Position numbers and translations under genes: made by a program. Of a stretch of DNA of 64,000 nt, positions 32,882-46,017 are shown piece after piece; within the stretch, counting starts at the first letter, position 1, and the number at the start of each line of letters is the position of its first letter. The notes beneath the pieces were generated by a model, which had not been told where the DNA came from, searched no databases, and was given only the letters and a program-made list of their open reading frames with translations. Source of the stretch: Persicaria tinctoria (Eukaryota; Streptophyta; Magnoliopsida; Caryophyllales; Polygonaceae); contig JBANSL010000013.1 in the NCBI GenBank assembly GCA_037127255.1, positions 17,504,688 through 17,568,687 on the forward strand, read 5' to 3'.

Positions 32882-35560
32882 GTTGAACTTGCATTCAGGT
32901 TGTATGCTATATTAAATTTGGCCGGGAGTGTGGATGGTTTGATGAGTAAGTAGAAGAACGATGCTTTATATATTAATATATATTTGCTGGCTCTCGTATA
33001 TTGATATATATATTTTTATATAAATATATGTCAATATATAAGCTTTGCTTGTATTTAATTATATAGAAGCGGGGGTGAGCAGTAGTGAGGATAATGAATG
33101 CGGTGGGTTTGTTTGACCATGTTTGACTCTTGCGGAGGTCTTTGGCCTCTTTTGCCTTGTAACTTTTGTTACACTTATCCATGTATTTATATCGATTCAA
33201 GGCACAATGTGTATATTACGTGTAATGTACTTATGTGTGAGCATTTTGATATATAAAATTTTATTCTAAGTGTTTCTTTGAATTTCTCTTTGCAATATTA
33301 GGATGGAGCATCTAATCATCAGCTCAATAGCTGGATTTGGATCCCATCCCTGGTCACATACTCACATGTGTCATGGTCGTATCTATTCTTATTAATTTCA
33401 TTTTCGAAAATTAGGGTTCTCTACTTCAAAGAATGTTAAGCTAAATGGTTACCACTGGATTCGGAAAGGACAATTTACAACTGGATCCCATGACTATTAT
33501 TATGCAATGGATGGATTGACAATTGACATGTAACATTTCTCTTTTCTTTATCTTGACCTCTTCGTATTGATCATCCATGTCAATTATCATGATACATGCA
33601 CAAAGTTATTTCCTCTATTCTTCTTATTCTTAATTAGAATTTGAATGAGTTATGATCATGCTCTTGTATAAAGTTTAGATTGAGTTGGACAAAGTTGAAC
33701 CTAAATTAAAAATCTTTTACTCTCTGTGTTTTCTCTACATGTATTTGTTTGCATAGTTACTATGTTGTCAATGCAAACTTTATGAAATAACATATCTTTT
33801 CAGTAAATAAAAAATGAATTTTCTATCCTATGCCCCAAGGATATAAGATAAGAAGCTCAATTGAAAAATATTCCAATTAGATACACCTGATTTAGCCATT
33901 TTTAAATTAGCTTATGGGGTTCACCTATTTCATGCGTAACTTTGCTTAAAATATTGTATAAATTTCATGCGTGAGGCGTGAGTACTATGTTTCATATCCA
34001 TCATCTAAACTGCATTGATTTATACGATAACATTTAAAAATTATGATTAGTGTTAATAGATAATTTTTTAAAATCAATTGAACGAAAGTTGGTTCCCATG
34101 TGATGGATAATAATTTTAAAAAAAATTGCTGCTTCCATTTTTTTAGGCTTTGTGCTCTATGTATTGTAATGTACCACCACTAACCCTTCTTTCCAATTCC
34201 ATGTGCAGGGTAGGTGTGTTTTTAAAAAACAAAATAAAATAAAATTCCTGTCCACTTTTTAAATAAACTCAGCTTCATTTCTTAATGTTGTTACCTTAGG
34301 CAATGTATTTTTTTTAAAACGGAATACTGGTTTATTATTTCAATAAATTGAACTACATTTCAATATGCATCCAACCACGAATATATTTGCAAATGACCAT
34401 CGTATATGATCTTCCATTATAAATATGAATCATATTATCATAATAATGATTGGTTTCTAAAGTGTGTATTTACATCCGTTTCACAGTATATGGTTTTTTA
34501 GATGATAGTTTGTAGTATTTCATATATAATACTTCGTAGAGGATCTTTTATGTTTTCTAAGTAGGGAATTTTAATAATTTGTATGTTGTTGACTTTTTAA
34601 AATATTTTAATTGGTTAAAATGTGTAGTGGATATTAAAAAATAAAAAAAATTATAAAAAAAAAATAGTGAAATGATGATGTTTTTTTAAATAAAGTATTT
34701 TATTAAAATTTGTGTAAATATCTAATAGACCGTTATAGAACAGAGAGAGTATAATATTTGTAAGTTGATAAAAAAAAATATGGTTTAAATTTGAGGGGGG
34801 AATGTTTCATTTTAAAGTCTTAAACAACAATTTTTGAATGATAGATTTAAGACTAATCCACAAAAGTTACCTTTTTATGGCGCAGAAAATAATCTACTGA
34901 CTTTTTTCTACTATTTGAAAAATAAAAATGGCTTTTTTTTTAGGGGTGGGGTATTTTGGGTGGGAAAAGTTGAACAGTTGAAGGGAAAATCTTTTTATTA
35001 AAGCAAATTAGCAAACAAACCATCAAAAGAGAAATAACAAGTGACATGAAATCATGAATGGATCAATCATGTAAAGTAAAGGAAATCTCTAAAAGTAGTT
35101 TTAACACATTTTTACCTATTCATCTTCAAAAAATGGTGATAAATTCATAATTTGATTTGTGAAATTTATGTCATTAGTGTATAAAATAAAAAGTCGAATT
35201 TAGAAAAAAAAAAAAGTCAAATTCAAAAAGTCGGCGGTAAAGGTCACCCGAAGGTTCGAGCTCCGCAAAAGAAGCCAAAGTCCGCTTAAATTGATGATAT
35301 AATCCCACAACGGCTATACCAACTTGTGATTACCCATAACTTTAAAAAAAATGCAACAGCTATTGCTTGGGCTTATAATTTCCTGGGCCCAAAATTGGCC
35401 CTATTGCAAGCCCACAATCGCCAAGCCCATAAAAATGAGCCCATCAATCTTGCACAGTTTAATCATCAAACCAAAGTGCAGACAGGGCACACAGAGGAAT
35501 CACCAGACATTTTATAGAAGGAAACAAGAAGCCACAACATAAGATTAAAGATGGAGTGGC
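32882..35560. other. AT-rich intergenic DNA
   Basis: About 2.7 kb without a recognisable gene. It contains TATATA-rich tracts (near 32965-33030), many A or T homopolymers and decayed leader-like pieces. Nothing in it could be tied to a family. Confidence 0.5.
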
Positions 35561-35894
35561 CATGAGATAAATAGCACAATCCATGGCCACGCGCGCAAAG
35601 CGACTTACAGCGTCTCAATTTAGTTTACAACCTGGGAAGAAAACCATTACCAGAGAGCATCACAACAACATAGAGATAGATATGTACATCTTAGAGAGTT
35701 GGCAACATACATACAAAGCTCAACATAGTACAGGCTCTATAAACTTAAAAGGATGTTAGTCTCATCATGGATTGGCAACATAACCGACTAATGCATGGTG
35801 CCTGAGGATGACAAGATAACAGGAAAAGCGAGGAGAAACTGAGTAGGACGAACCTTGATGATTATGGTAACCGTGAGGATGGAGTAGATAGCTA

Positions 35895-37720
35895 TCAGCA
35901 AACATCCATATTGGTGCCTTCAGCTTCCGGATGGTAATGGATGATTTCCTTCCACATCAGCTCTCTTATCATTTGCTCATCAATGTCCTCGTTAATGTCA
36001 AGGTCGATTGGGAACTCTGCAGGGGGGTCTGCGCGGGGATCATAAAGTGGGGACATGTAGGGATGCTGGAGTGCCTCGGTAACACTAATCCTCTTTGTCG
36101 GGTCAAAAACTAGCATCTTTTGCAGCAAATCAATGGCCAAGGGATGGGCGTTGGGGTAAAGGCGGGAGAAGGAATTGCCTCCCGAGTATGGAAGGGACCT
36201 GATGAATCTCTTCGCCTTTGGGTTGTCAATAAACTCAAGATCCGTCTCCTTCTGGCTCCCAAGGATGCTGATAACCAGTTTCAACTGATTGAGACACTCT
36301 GTACCGGGGAAGACAGGTTTCCGACCAAGCAGCTCAGCAAAGATACACCCAACAGACCACACATCAATAGCAGTGTCGTACTTTTCGCAGCAAAGGAGAA
36401 GCTCAGGGGCACGGTACCAGCGTGTCACCACATACTCAGTCATGAATTGTCCCTGGACACTGCTAGTTCGTGCCAGTCCGAAATCACAAATCTTAAGATC
36501 ACAATTTGCATTGATCAGAAGATTCCCAGGTTTCAAATCACGGTGGAGGATGTTTGCTGAGTGTAGATGCTTCAGACCTCTAAGCAACTGCATTAATCAT
36601 TAATCAATTATATTGGAGTTTAAAACAATGAAAGAAATCTTAAAAATACTAAATAACTTGTACTGCTTTACTCAAACTGTGACTTGAAACACTATCTCAA
36701 AGTAAGTTACACGCCTACAAGTAAACCCACATGGTAAAATTAAACCCACAAGTAATAAATACAAGTTGGTAACAGGGAGATGAGCTATTGAACAGCATCA
36801 CGATAGATGAGTGGAATCTGTCATGAAATTGACTATAACACATGGTATACCTTCAAGAAAGACAAAAACCAAAGGCAGATTCTCGCAGACAATGTAATAC
36901 TGGTAGAGATAAGGAATGGACACAACTGCATGTGCAATTCATTCATAGCATGTGCAACTTATTATGGCTAACTTTCATTGATCAAAGATGTGTGTGTCGC
37001 AAACTTTTGTTTCAATATTCAGGGATCAGTAAAATTTTATGAAACACAGTGAAAAAACAATGGGATCCTGAATTCTCATAACATTGCAAAGATTCATTGC
37101 AACAAGTAGCAAATGTTTAAAATGGAATATAACTAATCTCTCAAGGAATATGTCTCTAAACTATTATACAGATTTAAGAACCATAAAATTTCAATGAAGA
37201 CAATGCAACTAGATGGGAAATGAGAGTAAAAAAAAATATTCGTGATTGAAGTTACTTTAGAAGCGAAGCGAATTGCAAGAAAGAAAGAAAGAGAGCTTGC
37301 CTGAAACAGGAAATACTGGCAGTGATCATTGGTAAGGGCCTGAGAAGACTTTATTATCTGGTGCAGATCCGTATCCATCAAATCATAGACGAGGTAAACA
37401 TCCTTGAAAGTCCTGCTGCTAGGCAGCATGACATCCTTTAAACCTATCACATTTTCATGCCTTAGATGACGAAGAAGCTTCAGCTCACGCAGGGTCCTCA
37501 GTGCATCAACACGATTCTCAAACACATTATTTATCCTCTTGATGGCAACTTTCTCATTCGTCTCCCTGTTGATGGACGAGCAAACAACTCCATAAGCTCC
37601 CCTACCAATGGGTTTGATGGGGACGTATTTCGTGTCTATCTCAAACAATGTTTGCCACATTGAGAAATAATGCTTCTCTTGGTGTCCAAGGCCATTCGGA
37701 GGATCAACAGGAGTTGCCAT
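35895..37720 (-). CDS. Group C mitogen-activated protein kinase (MPK1/2/7/14 type), 370 aa
   Basis: A cytosolic/nuclear serine/threonine kinase that acts as the last step of a MAPK cascade, activated by dual phosphorylation. Two coding exons: 37301-37720 (140 codons, ATG at 37718-37720, start [10 protein letters not shown]) and 35895-36587 (230 codons plus TGA). The glycine-rich loop GRGAYG is at residues 39-44, the ATP-binding lysine in VAIKR at 61, HRDLK at 155-159 with catalytic D157, DFG at 175-177 and the activation motif TEY at 190-192. The tail [13 protein letters not shown]...[15 protein letters not shown] is diagnostic of group C, and the two-exon layout with the intron after HCQYFLFQ matches Arabidopsis MPK1/2/7/14. 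The N-terminal half is closest to MPK7. All catalytic residues are present and both exons are open. A 5'-UTR intron is likely. It is the only convincing intact host gene in the window. Confidence 0.96.
36588..37300 (-). other. GC-AG intron of the MAP kinase gene
   Basis: The exon ends ...TTTCAG and the intron begins GCAAGC, a GC donor in the strong CAG|GCAAG context that tolerates a C at intron position 2. The acceptor is TTAATGCAG|TTG. Splicing here is phase 0 and gives the family-wide junction between FLFQ and LLRG. No GT donor nearby would keep the frame. Confidence 0.85.
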
Positions 37721-37723
37721 TCA

Positions 37724-38254
37724 CTGTTAACCATAATCAAATTATGTCCACAGCGTTAGAACCAATCACAAAAGCTGTTGAATATCTCATCCAATTAAAT
37801 GGAAATAATCAAGTACCCATGACAAATTTACAACAACACATGAACACAAAAAAGTATTCAGTTAAACTCAGTGGAATCAAGGAAAATATATTTTTAACAT
37901 TATATTTGTGGTGCTAAATCCCAATATATCTTAGATCAGCTCTAGACCCTACTTCCTAAAATCATACATCCTGGTTCATTTTAGGGGTTTCTGGTGGATG
38001 GAGAGTCAATTATCCAATCATTTGACATTTTGAATTCATTAACAACGAATTTCCCTTTCAATTAAGCAAAGTAAGTGCTTTGAAGATGTGAAAAAACTTC
38101 AAATTGAAACTCAAAGGGTGGTAATTCAGCACTACTTAGGCGAACTCGGCCAAAGGTTTAAAGCTCTAAAGAGTGGAGACCGTATACTCGTGCAATCACA
38201 GAGAAAAAAGGAAGCAGAGAAAAAGCAGAGGCGAAAATAGAAACTAAGGTTTAC
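37724..38254 (-). other. Probable 5'-UTR intron of the MAP kinase gene
   Basis: On the minus strand, a donor AAG|GTAAACC lies at 38254 and an acceptor TTAACAG ends at 37724, only three bases before the start codon. The upstream exon (about 38255-38640) is leader-like and GA/CT-rich. Leader introns close to the ATG are common in plant signalling genes and often raise expression. Confidence 0.6.
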
Positions 38255-39142
38255 CTTTCAAGCTTCAAGTAATCTGAATTCGACTACCAACCAAAATCGC
38301 TTTCACTTCCGACTTCAAAGCGCCATCTTTATCCACAATTTCCACAAAATACTCCCTTTCCGATTTTCTCTCCACTCAAATTCATAACACACGCCGAAAA
38401 AATAAAAAAAAACCTAAATTGACCGCGATTCCCAATTCCAGTACCACCTGACCCCCGCGGAATCGGCTCAAATTCGCGGGCGATCAGATCCTAACAATTA
38501 CTACCAATCGACAACAAAAGCACAAACCGTAGCGAGGAATTACAGATCTAGAGAGCCGGAGATTCAGCAAAGGCAGATCTAAAATCAATAAGTGGCAGCG
38601 CTAGGGCTAGATCTAGTCATGTACGGGGCGAGAGAGAGGGGGAGGGAGAGGGGGAATGTCGTCATGGCGTCGGTGTCAGTAGTGCAGTGGTAAACTGGCA
38701 ATCAATAAACGCCAAAAGGGAAACCACTGTTTGTGATAATTTATTTATTTATTTATACATTTAATTTCACAATATTATAGGGTAGGTTGGTGACGATGAT
38801 GAGATAAATACCGGCTTTGACTCGGACTCCCTCTCTCGTTGGAACACGTAAGCTACTATACGGCGTCGGCGACGTAGTAGCCCAATTAGGTACAGAGTTG
38901 GTTTTTGACTTCGGAACGACGTCGTTCAATCACCATTCAAAGTAAGAATATTCTGTTTGTAGATTCTCGCTCTAGCCCAAAAATCCAAATACTTAAATCT
39001 CGTTGGTTGGGAAACTTGGGATGCAACGCTGCAACTCTTACTCTGCAACGAGTATATCTATATTATCTATATCTACATCAATATCTAATTAAATTATAGT
39101 ATAATTCTAATACGTGTCTCCTAATTCCACCTCAAAAGATTT
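38255..39142 (-). promoter_or_regulatory. First leader exon and promoter region of the MAP kinase gene
   Basis: The moderate-GC leader runs up to a CT-rich tract near 38615-38655 (minus strand), a usual neighbourhood for plant start sites. Upstream is AT-rich with a GACGTCGTT-type ACGT element near 38920. No exact start site can be fixed. From about 39050 the sequence turns into Helitron-terminus-like TCTATATC repeats and then the MULE. Confidence 0.35.
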
Positions 39143-41840
39143 AATTTGGGCACTCAAAAAGGTTTTATACTTTCGTGCCTTGAAAACGGAAGGGTAAATG
39201 AACAGTTAATTTATGTCTTCCGTTTTTAAAACACGGGAGTGTTAAATATAAATTGTATTTCCGTTTTTGAAAAACGAGGGTACAACTTTTAGTTTTACCT
39301 TCCGTTTTTAAAAAACGGGAGTTATAAAACTGGGTTGTACTCTGTTATTTAAAAAACGGAAGTACAATTTTAATTACACCTCCCCTCTTTCAAACACGGG
39401 AGTACAACTATTTTATAACTCCGGCTTTCTAAATACGGGAGTACAATTTTTAAAGTATTTTGAAAAAACAAACGAGTTTGATTTTAACTTTTAAAAAAAC
39501 ACATAAGTTTAATAAATAAATTGTAACGGTTACCCACGTCCTTGCGCGTTTTGTTAATAAATTATATTTTAGTATATCATATAAGAGTAAGTACTCTTCT
39601 TTAAATATTGTTTAATATTTTTTCATTTATTTATCCAATAAAGAGTAAATAACCAAATTTATTGCATAAGTTACGTTTTGATATCCTTTAATATAATGTT
39701 TTATAAAAATTTGTTAATATAATTAGTAAAAAAATCAAATAATAATATAAAATAAATAATAACTAAAATATAATAAAATACTTAAAATTCAATTAGTTAC
39801 ATTTTGATAATTATTTGTGATACTTTACAATAACATATATATTGATCCGAACAAACTCAACCAAAATTATTTTAAACTTGTATAAATTAAACTCAACGAT
39901 CCACAATACTAAACCATATTAGGTGTCTTAAGTTTAGTCATTCACTTGGATGAGAGATTTGTTGGTCGGTTGTCGAGATGAAAATATTGGTCAGTCAAGT
40001 GTCAAGCCAACTTCTCCTTATGACTAACCCATACAAGGTACAAATACTCCATCAAACCCCACCGTGTCCCCCAACGACCCTTCATCTCTTCGTGACGTCG
40101 GGCGAATGATTGGCTTGACTTAGATCTGAACAATGCATAACAATCTCTATAAAATTCCTTCTGTATAGACTCCTGGTTATGGGACTTCCTGTAAACATTT
40201 TCTTTTATGTTACGATGCATGTGAACCTCGCACAACATGTGATTTGCATCCCCAAACACTGTAGCAACCGCATTGATAAGAGCACCATCCTTATCAGTCA
40301 CTATCACCCTTGGACGGTTTGGACACCATCCTTCCACTTGTCGCAACACCCAATTGTATGTATTTTCAGTTTCATCACCCAAGAATGCAAATCCCACATT
40401 AAACGTCATCTCAGTGCTTGTTAGTCCAACTATCTTAAACAACGACAAATCGTACCTACCTGATAGTCATTTTCTAAATTAGTTGATTCAATTACAAACA
40501 ATAAAATTAGAATAATGTCTGCATTACCAAAACTTAAGCTTACCTATTGGTCTTATAGGTTGCGTCCATAATCATGACGTATGTGAATTTCTTCCACAAC
40601 TCTAGTAAATCCTTATGAGCAAATGTTAAGTCTTGCAAAGACCCATCGGGACGAAGCCTGTGACTGGAAGTGAATTTTTGATACGCGAGCATATTGTGGA
40701 GGTGTTGCATTGGGGTCATATCTTGCATCTCATTCTTCTTGATTCTCGCCCTTGCACTATAAATTTGTTGTCCTGTGCTCAAATTCTCATTGAAAGTATT
40801 TTTCAATGTCGCAAGAAGGGGAATTGGTTTTACCCCTCCGATTGTCAAATCTTTCACTAGTTGTATCTCCTCATTCGTCAATCGTCCCACCATCTGATGA
40901 CCTTGCAGTCTAGGAGGCAGTTTGTGGTTATGCATACCAAACTCCACTCTCAGCCGCCATACATTTTTTTCGGCTTCCCAACCATACAACAAAAATGGAC
41001 AATTATTTTTTTAGACCTTCCATCCCGCGGGACTATTACTGGTACATCAACACCTCTGATTTTCTTCTTACGATTTCTATTTTCTCCATATTTTTCACAT
41101 CCAAAATATACTGAGCTGTATCGGGTTGCAGAGCTATTCCAAGATTTTACAATTGTGAGAACAAAGTTGTTCACAAAAGCAATCTGACGAGCCCATTATA
41201 ACATCGATTTTCTATCCGACCAGTAATAATTATTCGCAAAACAAGGCGAATAATCGAATCCAACAATGTTCATTCTATCAAACTGAAAACAATTGAAATA
41301 GCGTTGAAAATAGTCAAATTTCGCGATTTGAATCAATATTATCATTAAATTTCACGAATTGAAAACAATTGAAATACCTGAATATTATTGTTGAATCCTT
41401 CGCTACCATTGGATGCGTGGTTTGACATTCTTCTATTCAATTTGGCGCAACTAGGGCAAATACCGGTTATGACTAGTATATTCGTCCTATTAAGAAGAAA
41501 ATCAGACCCTTTTTTGACGCAAAAAAAAAAAACAAAAAACATACCCTTCCGTTTTCTAAATACGGAAGGCAAACAACTATTTTGTACTTTCGTATTTAAA
41601 AAACGGAAGGTAAACAGCTATTTTGTACTTTCGTATTTAAAAAACGGAAGGCAAAAAACAGCTTTTCTCTCTCGTGTTTTAAAAACGGAAGGTATAAAGT
41701 TGATTTGACCTTCCGTTTTTCAAACACGGAAGTTATGTATAATATTTTCCAAAAAATAAAAAAAGAAATAATTAATATAGCACAACTTCCGTTTCTAAAA
41801 CACGGAAGGGTATTTTGTTTTTGGGTGCATCACCAAATTT
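39143..41840 (-). mobile_element. Mutator-like element with hairpin-subrepeat termini
   Basis: The ends AATTTGGGCACTCAAAAA and, inverted, AATTTGGTGATGCACCCAAA match imperfectly. Each terminal region (39170-39450 and 41540-41815) is a tandem series of CTTCCGTTTTTAAAAACGGAAG-like palindromes separated by GTACAA spacers, so either strand can fold into rows of hairpins. Between them on the minus strand lies a MULE transposase gene with several lesions. The exact ends and target duplication are not certain. Confidence 0.7.
40002..41174 (-). pseudogene. MULE transposase (FAR1-like), degraded and C-terminally truncated
   Basis: Reading leftward: a WRKY/GCM1-type zinc-binding segment (CEKYGENR, then GWEAEKNVWRLRVEFGMHNH near 40940) split by a frameshift near 41010, a helical linker, then FTYVMIMDATYKTNR with the first catalytic aspartate (about 40555). 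A short intron (40456-40543, GTAAG...TAG) keeps phase, followed by FLGDETENTYNWVL and RVIVTDKDGALINA with the second aspartate, and CEVHMHRNI. An in-frame TGA follows SHKEKLA at 40002, and the expected glutamate-containing end and zinc knuckle are missing. This matches Mutator transposases and their host relatives FAR1/FHY3, but it is inside a TIR element, so it is the transposase. Confidence 0.8.
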
Positions 41841-42257
41841 TTTATGGTGCGGTTAACAACTCCTTTCTAATATATCATTCTTAACTTATGTTTAGATACT
41901 AGGGGTGAACCGTGCGGTGAGTATGTGGTTGTTAACTTAATATACATACATCATTTGAATAAAGTAAGCGCAGCCAACGATCTCAGTCTCATGTGTTAAC
42001 ATCATTTGAAGACATCGTTACACACCATGTCAAAGTTGTCACCGAGCTTTCCTGATTGGTGTTCTTGCTCCCGCCTTTGACAAGCTCCTCCTCTTCCTCT
42101 TCCTCTTCCTCTTTCTCTTCCTGGAGAGCGAATCTCCTCTTCCTCTCCAGCACAGTCAGAGTCAGAGAATGGGAATCGGACAAATAGTCTTCGAAATATA
42201 GCGATCGGGGTGAGGTACGGACTACGCTTCTGCGATGTATCCCTTACCTTGTGAAGC

Positions 42258-43318
42258 TTATTCGAATTTTCCTCGAGCCGGCCCTGGAGGCGGAGACACT
42301 TGAAGCTGAGGCAGCTCGTTATATAATGTATGAATGCATCCTAAGTGATCGCAATCCAGAGAGAGCATTGTGGCAGCCGCCTCAACAGCCTTCCTCCACT
42401 GATCTGCCTGCACCTTCAACATCCTCATCTCGGCTTCTAGTTCTGCATTCGCAACCTGTGTCACGTATAGATGTTCCGCAAACTTCTTAGCTCTATGGCT
42501 GCTCTTGTCCTCTGCAACTGCTTCTTTCACCTTTTTCAATTTTCCACCAATGCCGCCTCCTTGAGGTTTGATTCTGACTTTGCTCTCTCCACAGCTTCGT
42601 AAGCACTCATGATTTGAAGTGTGCTTTGGATATATTCATTCTGGTACCTCGCCTCAGATGCCTCCAATGCCAAATTCAACTATCCTGCCTCGAGTTTTAG
42701 CGAATCAATCTCCATGTTGATCTTGTCTGCCTCCTCAACCTCATGATCATCAGTAGGTTTCTTGGAAAAATGTTGCTTCAGTTGGGTCAGAAGCACCTCC
42801 AATGTGTTCACTTGCGTCTTCAATTGCTCTAGTTCTGAAGCTAGGGTGTTGTATCCTTCCTTTGCTTCCCAGCTATCTGACCGAATCGCTTCCACAGCTT
42901 CAGTGGCTGCTTTCAGCTGCCTTTGAGTGTCACCGAGCCTTTCAAGACCGCGAGCTTCGGATTCCTTAGCATCCTCCAGCAGCTGGTGCTTCAATTCCTC
43001 GACCAAGTCTAGAGTTTCCGAGAGCTCAACTCTTAGGCTTTGGACCTCCTCATGTGCAGACTCAGCTGCTACATCAAGCTGCTTCTTGAGCCTTTGGACC
43101 TCATTCATGGCAGACAATAGAGCCACACTGTCTGCAGCATATTGCTTCTAGAGAGACTCTAGCTCGGATTGCCATGACCGGTCTCTTTCCTGTGATATTG
43201 TACGAAGCTCATGGAGTGTAGCCTCCTAGGATTCAGAGAGCTCAATCAGCTGCTTCTGTGACTCTTCTAGCTTAGCTGACAAGGATGAGGCTTGCTCTTT
43301 ATTTGTTACTGTCATAAA
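42258..43318 (-). pseudogene. Broken copy of ICR/RIP (interactor of constitutive active ROPs)
   Basis: Intact ICR proteins are coiled-coil adaptors linking active ROP GTPases to other partners at the plasma membrane and microtubules. Here the minus strand encodes a long heptad-rich coiled coil (SAMNEVQRLKKQLD near 43115, ELEQLKTQVNTLE near 42810) ending in LEAEMRMLKVQADQWRKAVE near 42400, the conserved ICR C-terminal motif (LK.Q.DQWRKAAEAAA.ML). At least three in-frame stops (near 43230, 43149 and 42681) and one frameshift near 42535 destroy it. The N-terminal exons with the QEDLKK-type entry are missing. At 43315 there is an acceptor-like position. It reads in the same direction as the neighbouring RABF2 piece. 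Confidence 0.78.
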
Positions 43319-43709
43319 AACTGAACAAGACCTTCTGTAAAGGCTTCCTGTAATTATTACAAAATATTTTAAGAAATAATAATAATTAAGAGACAATAAT
43401 GATAAGCTCTTAAGTTTGAATTGCCAATTTAATAAAGATAAACAAAATGGAAATTTTCTTACTTTAAAGAAGTTCAAGACAATAAATAATTTTCATGAAA
43501 TAAATCAGAGCAAATAAGTCAAGTTTTCCATGAAATTACTTTTTTTGCAAATACATTTCATCTCCTGAATTCAAAAGGGTTCACTTCTGCTAAATTAAAG
43601 GAAAAGGTGAACAACTGGCAATCTATTTCACAAGCATAACACATGAACTAATGCACATGATATGAGCCAAATATTTTGAGTAACTTGGATTATAATAAAA
43701 CATATCTAT

Positions 43710-45585
43710 CTAGAACATCTCATTGACATTAATAACAGTTTCAGCTGAGGTTTTCATGAAGAAGAGGATATTCTCCTCTGCATAACCACGTTCTTCCTGT
43801 CAAATCATCAATTTAAACGATGTTAAACACCTAATTTGGAAAATCAGTTGCCAACCATAGGGTGCAACATACTATTCCAAAACAGGCAATTAGGTGGTCG
43901 AAAAATTTGTGACTTCTTATATAATAAAAGGAGGTGTTATTCATTTATTTTGTTTGGAATACATAAAACCTAATAAGATAGAATGATTATTTTGTTTATT
44001 ATATTTTTCTTTTATAAGAGAAGAAAATGAAATAAATAAACTTCTCATCCTTTCCTGCTTCTCCATGGACTCATATGAGTGGAAGGATCCAACCTTCAAT
44101 TGTTCATTGTACCATTTTGCAATAAACAAGAGGCCTATTACAGAAGTATCAAATCCTAATGAAATCATATTTATGAGAAAACCAATTATACTCTATAGTT
44201 CTTCACTCAATAATTTTTGAGACTGTACATAACTTCAGGTTCCTTTAGTGTTCAGTTGTGAGTAGCAAACAAGTATTACATCATCGTGTGCAAATAAAAA
44301 AAGAGAACGTTATAACTTTAGCAAACATTTAATTTCAATCATCCATTGACCAACTAACACTTCCTTTCTCAATTTACAGTTTTAAAGCAAATAAGAACTG
44401 AAGAGACCATTAAAGAGGGACATGCATTGTGAAGATAAGATAACTAACAAATAACAATGGTCAAATTATATCAAAATTGGTTTTTTTGGTCTAAATCAAT
44501 ATATAATGTTATTCACTATAAAAAGTTTCAGATAAAGTGGCTGCCAAAAATAAATGGAAACACAATTTCCATTGGTCACATTTGATGATGGAAAGGAGCT
44601 TTGAATGCAGTAGTCAAATGTTTAATCAATACTCAGGATGGTCTTATTCCTTAAGCATATATCGTAAATGGAAACAAAATTTCCACTGGTCACATTTGAT
44701 GATAGAAAGGAGCTTTGAATGCAGTAGTCAAATGTTTAATCAATACGCATATATAGTGACATTTGACTGACCTTGTTTTCACTATCTCCGGTAAATGAAG
44801 CACCGTCACAATAACGGATCTGAATTTGATTCTAGTTGTAAAAGTCTGAGAAGGTATGACAACACATGAATTAAATTTTGATGATGAAAATCATATAAGT
44901 GGGAACAAGGATGGGCGTAGAAATATCATGGCAGGATTTTCGTTGAATTTATTGCTCAATATCCCGGTAAATGGAATATGATTTTCCATTGAGGAACCAT
45001 GGTGGGTGTTCTTCCTATAAACACAGTTCCTTATTGAATCACACCAACCTCCTCCCTGTTAAAATAGGGAAAATTTCCCCTGGCCCGTTTCCACAATGAA
45101 TATGATAAGTTGGCCAGAAGTATGGTAAATGCCACAAGAATAAAGGGCGCTACTCTGTATCTCAATTCATTAGATTAGCAATAATCATATGATATCTAAA
45201 TTCCTTCGGATTCCACTTAATTATTTGAGTAGGTTCATCTACAACATAAACAAACACATGGGGATAACATCAATATTCCACATAGCAAGGATAGAATGAA
45301 GATATATATATTACAAGCTTTAAGTGGTACAATGCACTTACATCAACATGCACACTCCTCTTCTCTTCTAAATCAGCTTTATTTCCAGCAAGTGTCATTA
45401 CCATGATTTGATTTCCTGGCATGAAAAACATGATAAGAAAAGGTTCACTGTCAAAAATGCATACCTATTCACCCCTATGCGATACGTTTCAGCAGTCACT
45501 TCCATGGGCCAGCTACAAATTACTCTTGGAAGTACCTTGCTTTTGCAACTCCTGTACCCACTTCTTGGCACGAATAAAAAAACTC
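43710..45585 (-). pseudogene. Broken RABF2 (Rab5-type small GTPase) gene, three exons left
   Basis: Three minus-strand exons in correct order with good splice borders: 45536-45585 (RAKKWVQELQKQ, between CTTTCAG and GTACTT), 45342-45415 (VMTLAGNKADLEEKRSVHVD, containing the guanine-specifying NKAD motif, donor GTAAGT) and 43710-43796 (GYAEENILFFMKTSAETVIN then VNEMF and a stop). These match the second half of plant RABF2/ARA7-RHA1 proteins, where SAK is the third guanine motif; here it is SAE. The exons with the P-loop, switch regions and WDTAGQE are not found, nor is the prenylated tail. A 1.5 kb intron contains a tandem duplication. It cannot encode a working endosomal GTPase. Confidence 0.85.
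44551..44746 (+). repeat. Direct repeat, two 82-bp copies 114 bp apart
   Basis: 44551-44632 and 44665-44746 differ at only a few positions, both running from TAAATGGAAAC to TTTAATCAATAC. They sit in the large intron of the RABF2 fragment. The open frame over them just follows the repeat. Confidence 0.85.
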
Positions 45586-46017
45586 CTGAAAGTAGCAATA
45601 CAATTAGATTGACAAGATTCCAAATTCAAATAGTACAGAATACCTAGAGCATGCTTAGCTAAAGAACAATGAGATTGTAACTAGAACAGGGAAAAGAATA
45701 TCATTTACCAGTAGCGCCAACCAAGCAATAAAGCACAGAAGGAGGATGGCTTATGCCACATAATACATTAAGCACTCCTCTTTTGCAAAGTAGAGATTTC
45801 ATCAATCATACAAGCTCCATTCATCAAACAAGAAGAGAAAAAACTACCGTAACTAAACAATAGCTTAATACCATCAGCCGTGTAATAATAACCCTGAAAT
45901 GTTACGGTTCTACAATTTCTCTTCTAAACCACAACATCGTCAACATGTTGATGCATAGATTAAGTGACAATTACAATAAAATGAAGAAGTGAATGAGGGG
46001 GAAAGAAGAATATAACC

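Noticed and set aside
42041..42130. Acidic E-rich frame (EEEKEEEEEEEE) as a protein
   Set aside because: It is the translation of a CTT/CCT microsatellite on the minus strand, next to the Helitron 3' end.
45700..45750. P-loop exon of the RABF2 gene (LVGATGK-like)
   Set aside because: Frame and splice borders do not fit the known exon structure, and the resemblance is limited to a few residues.
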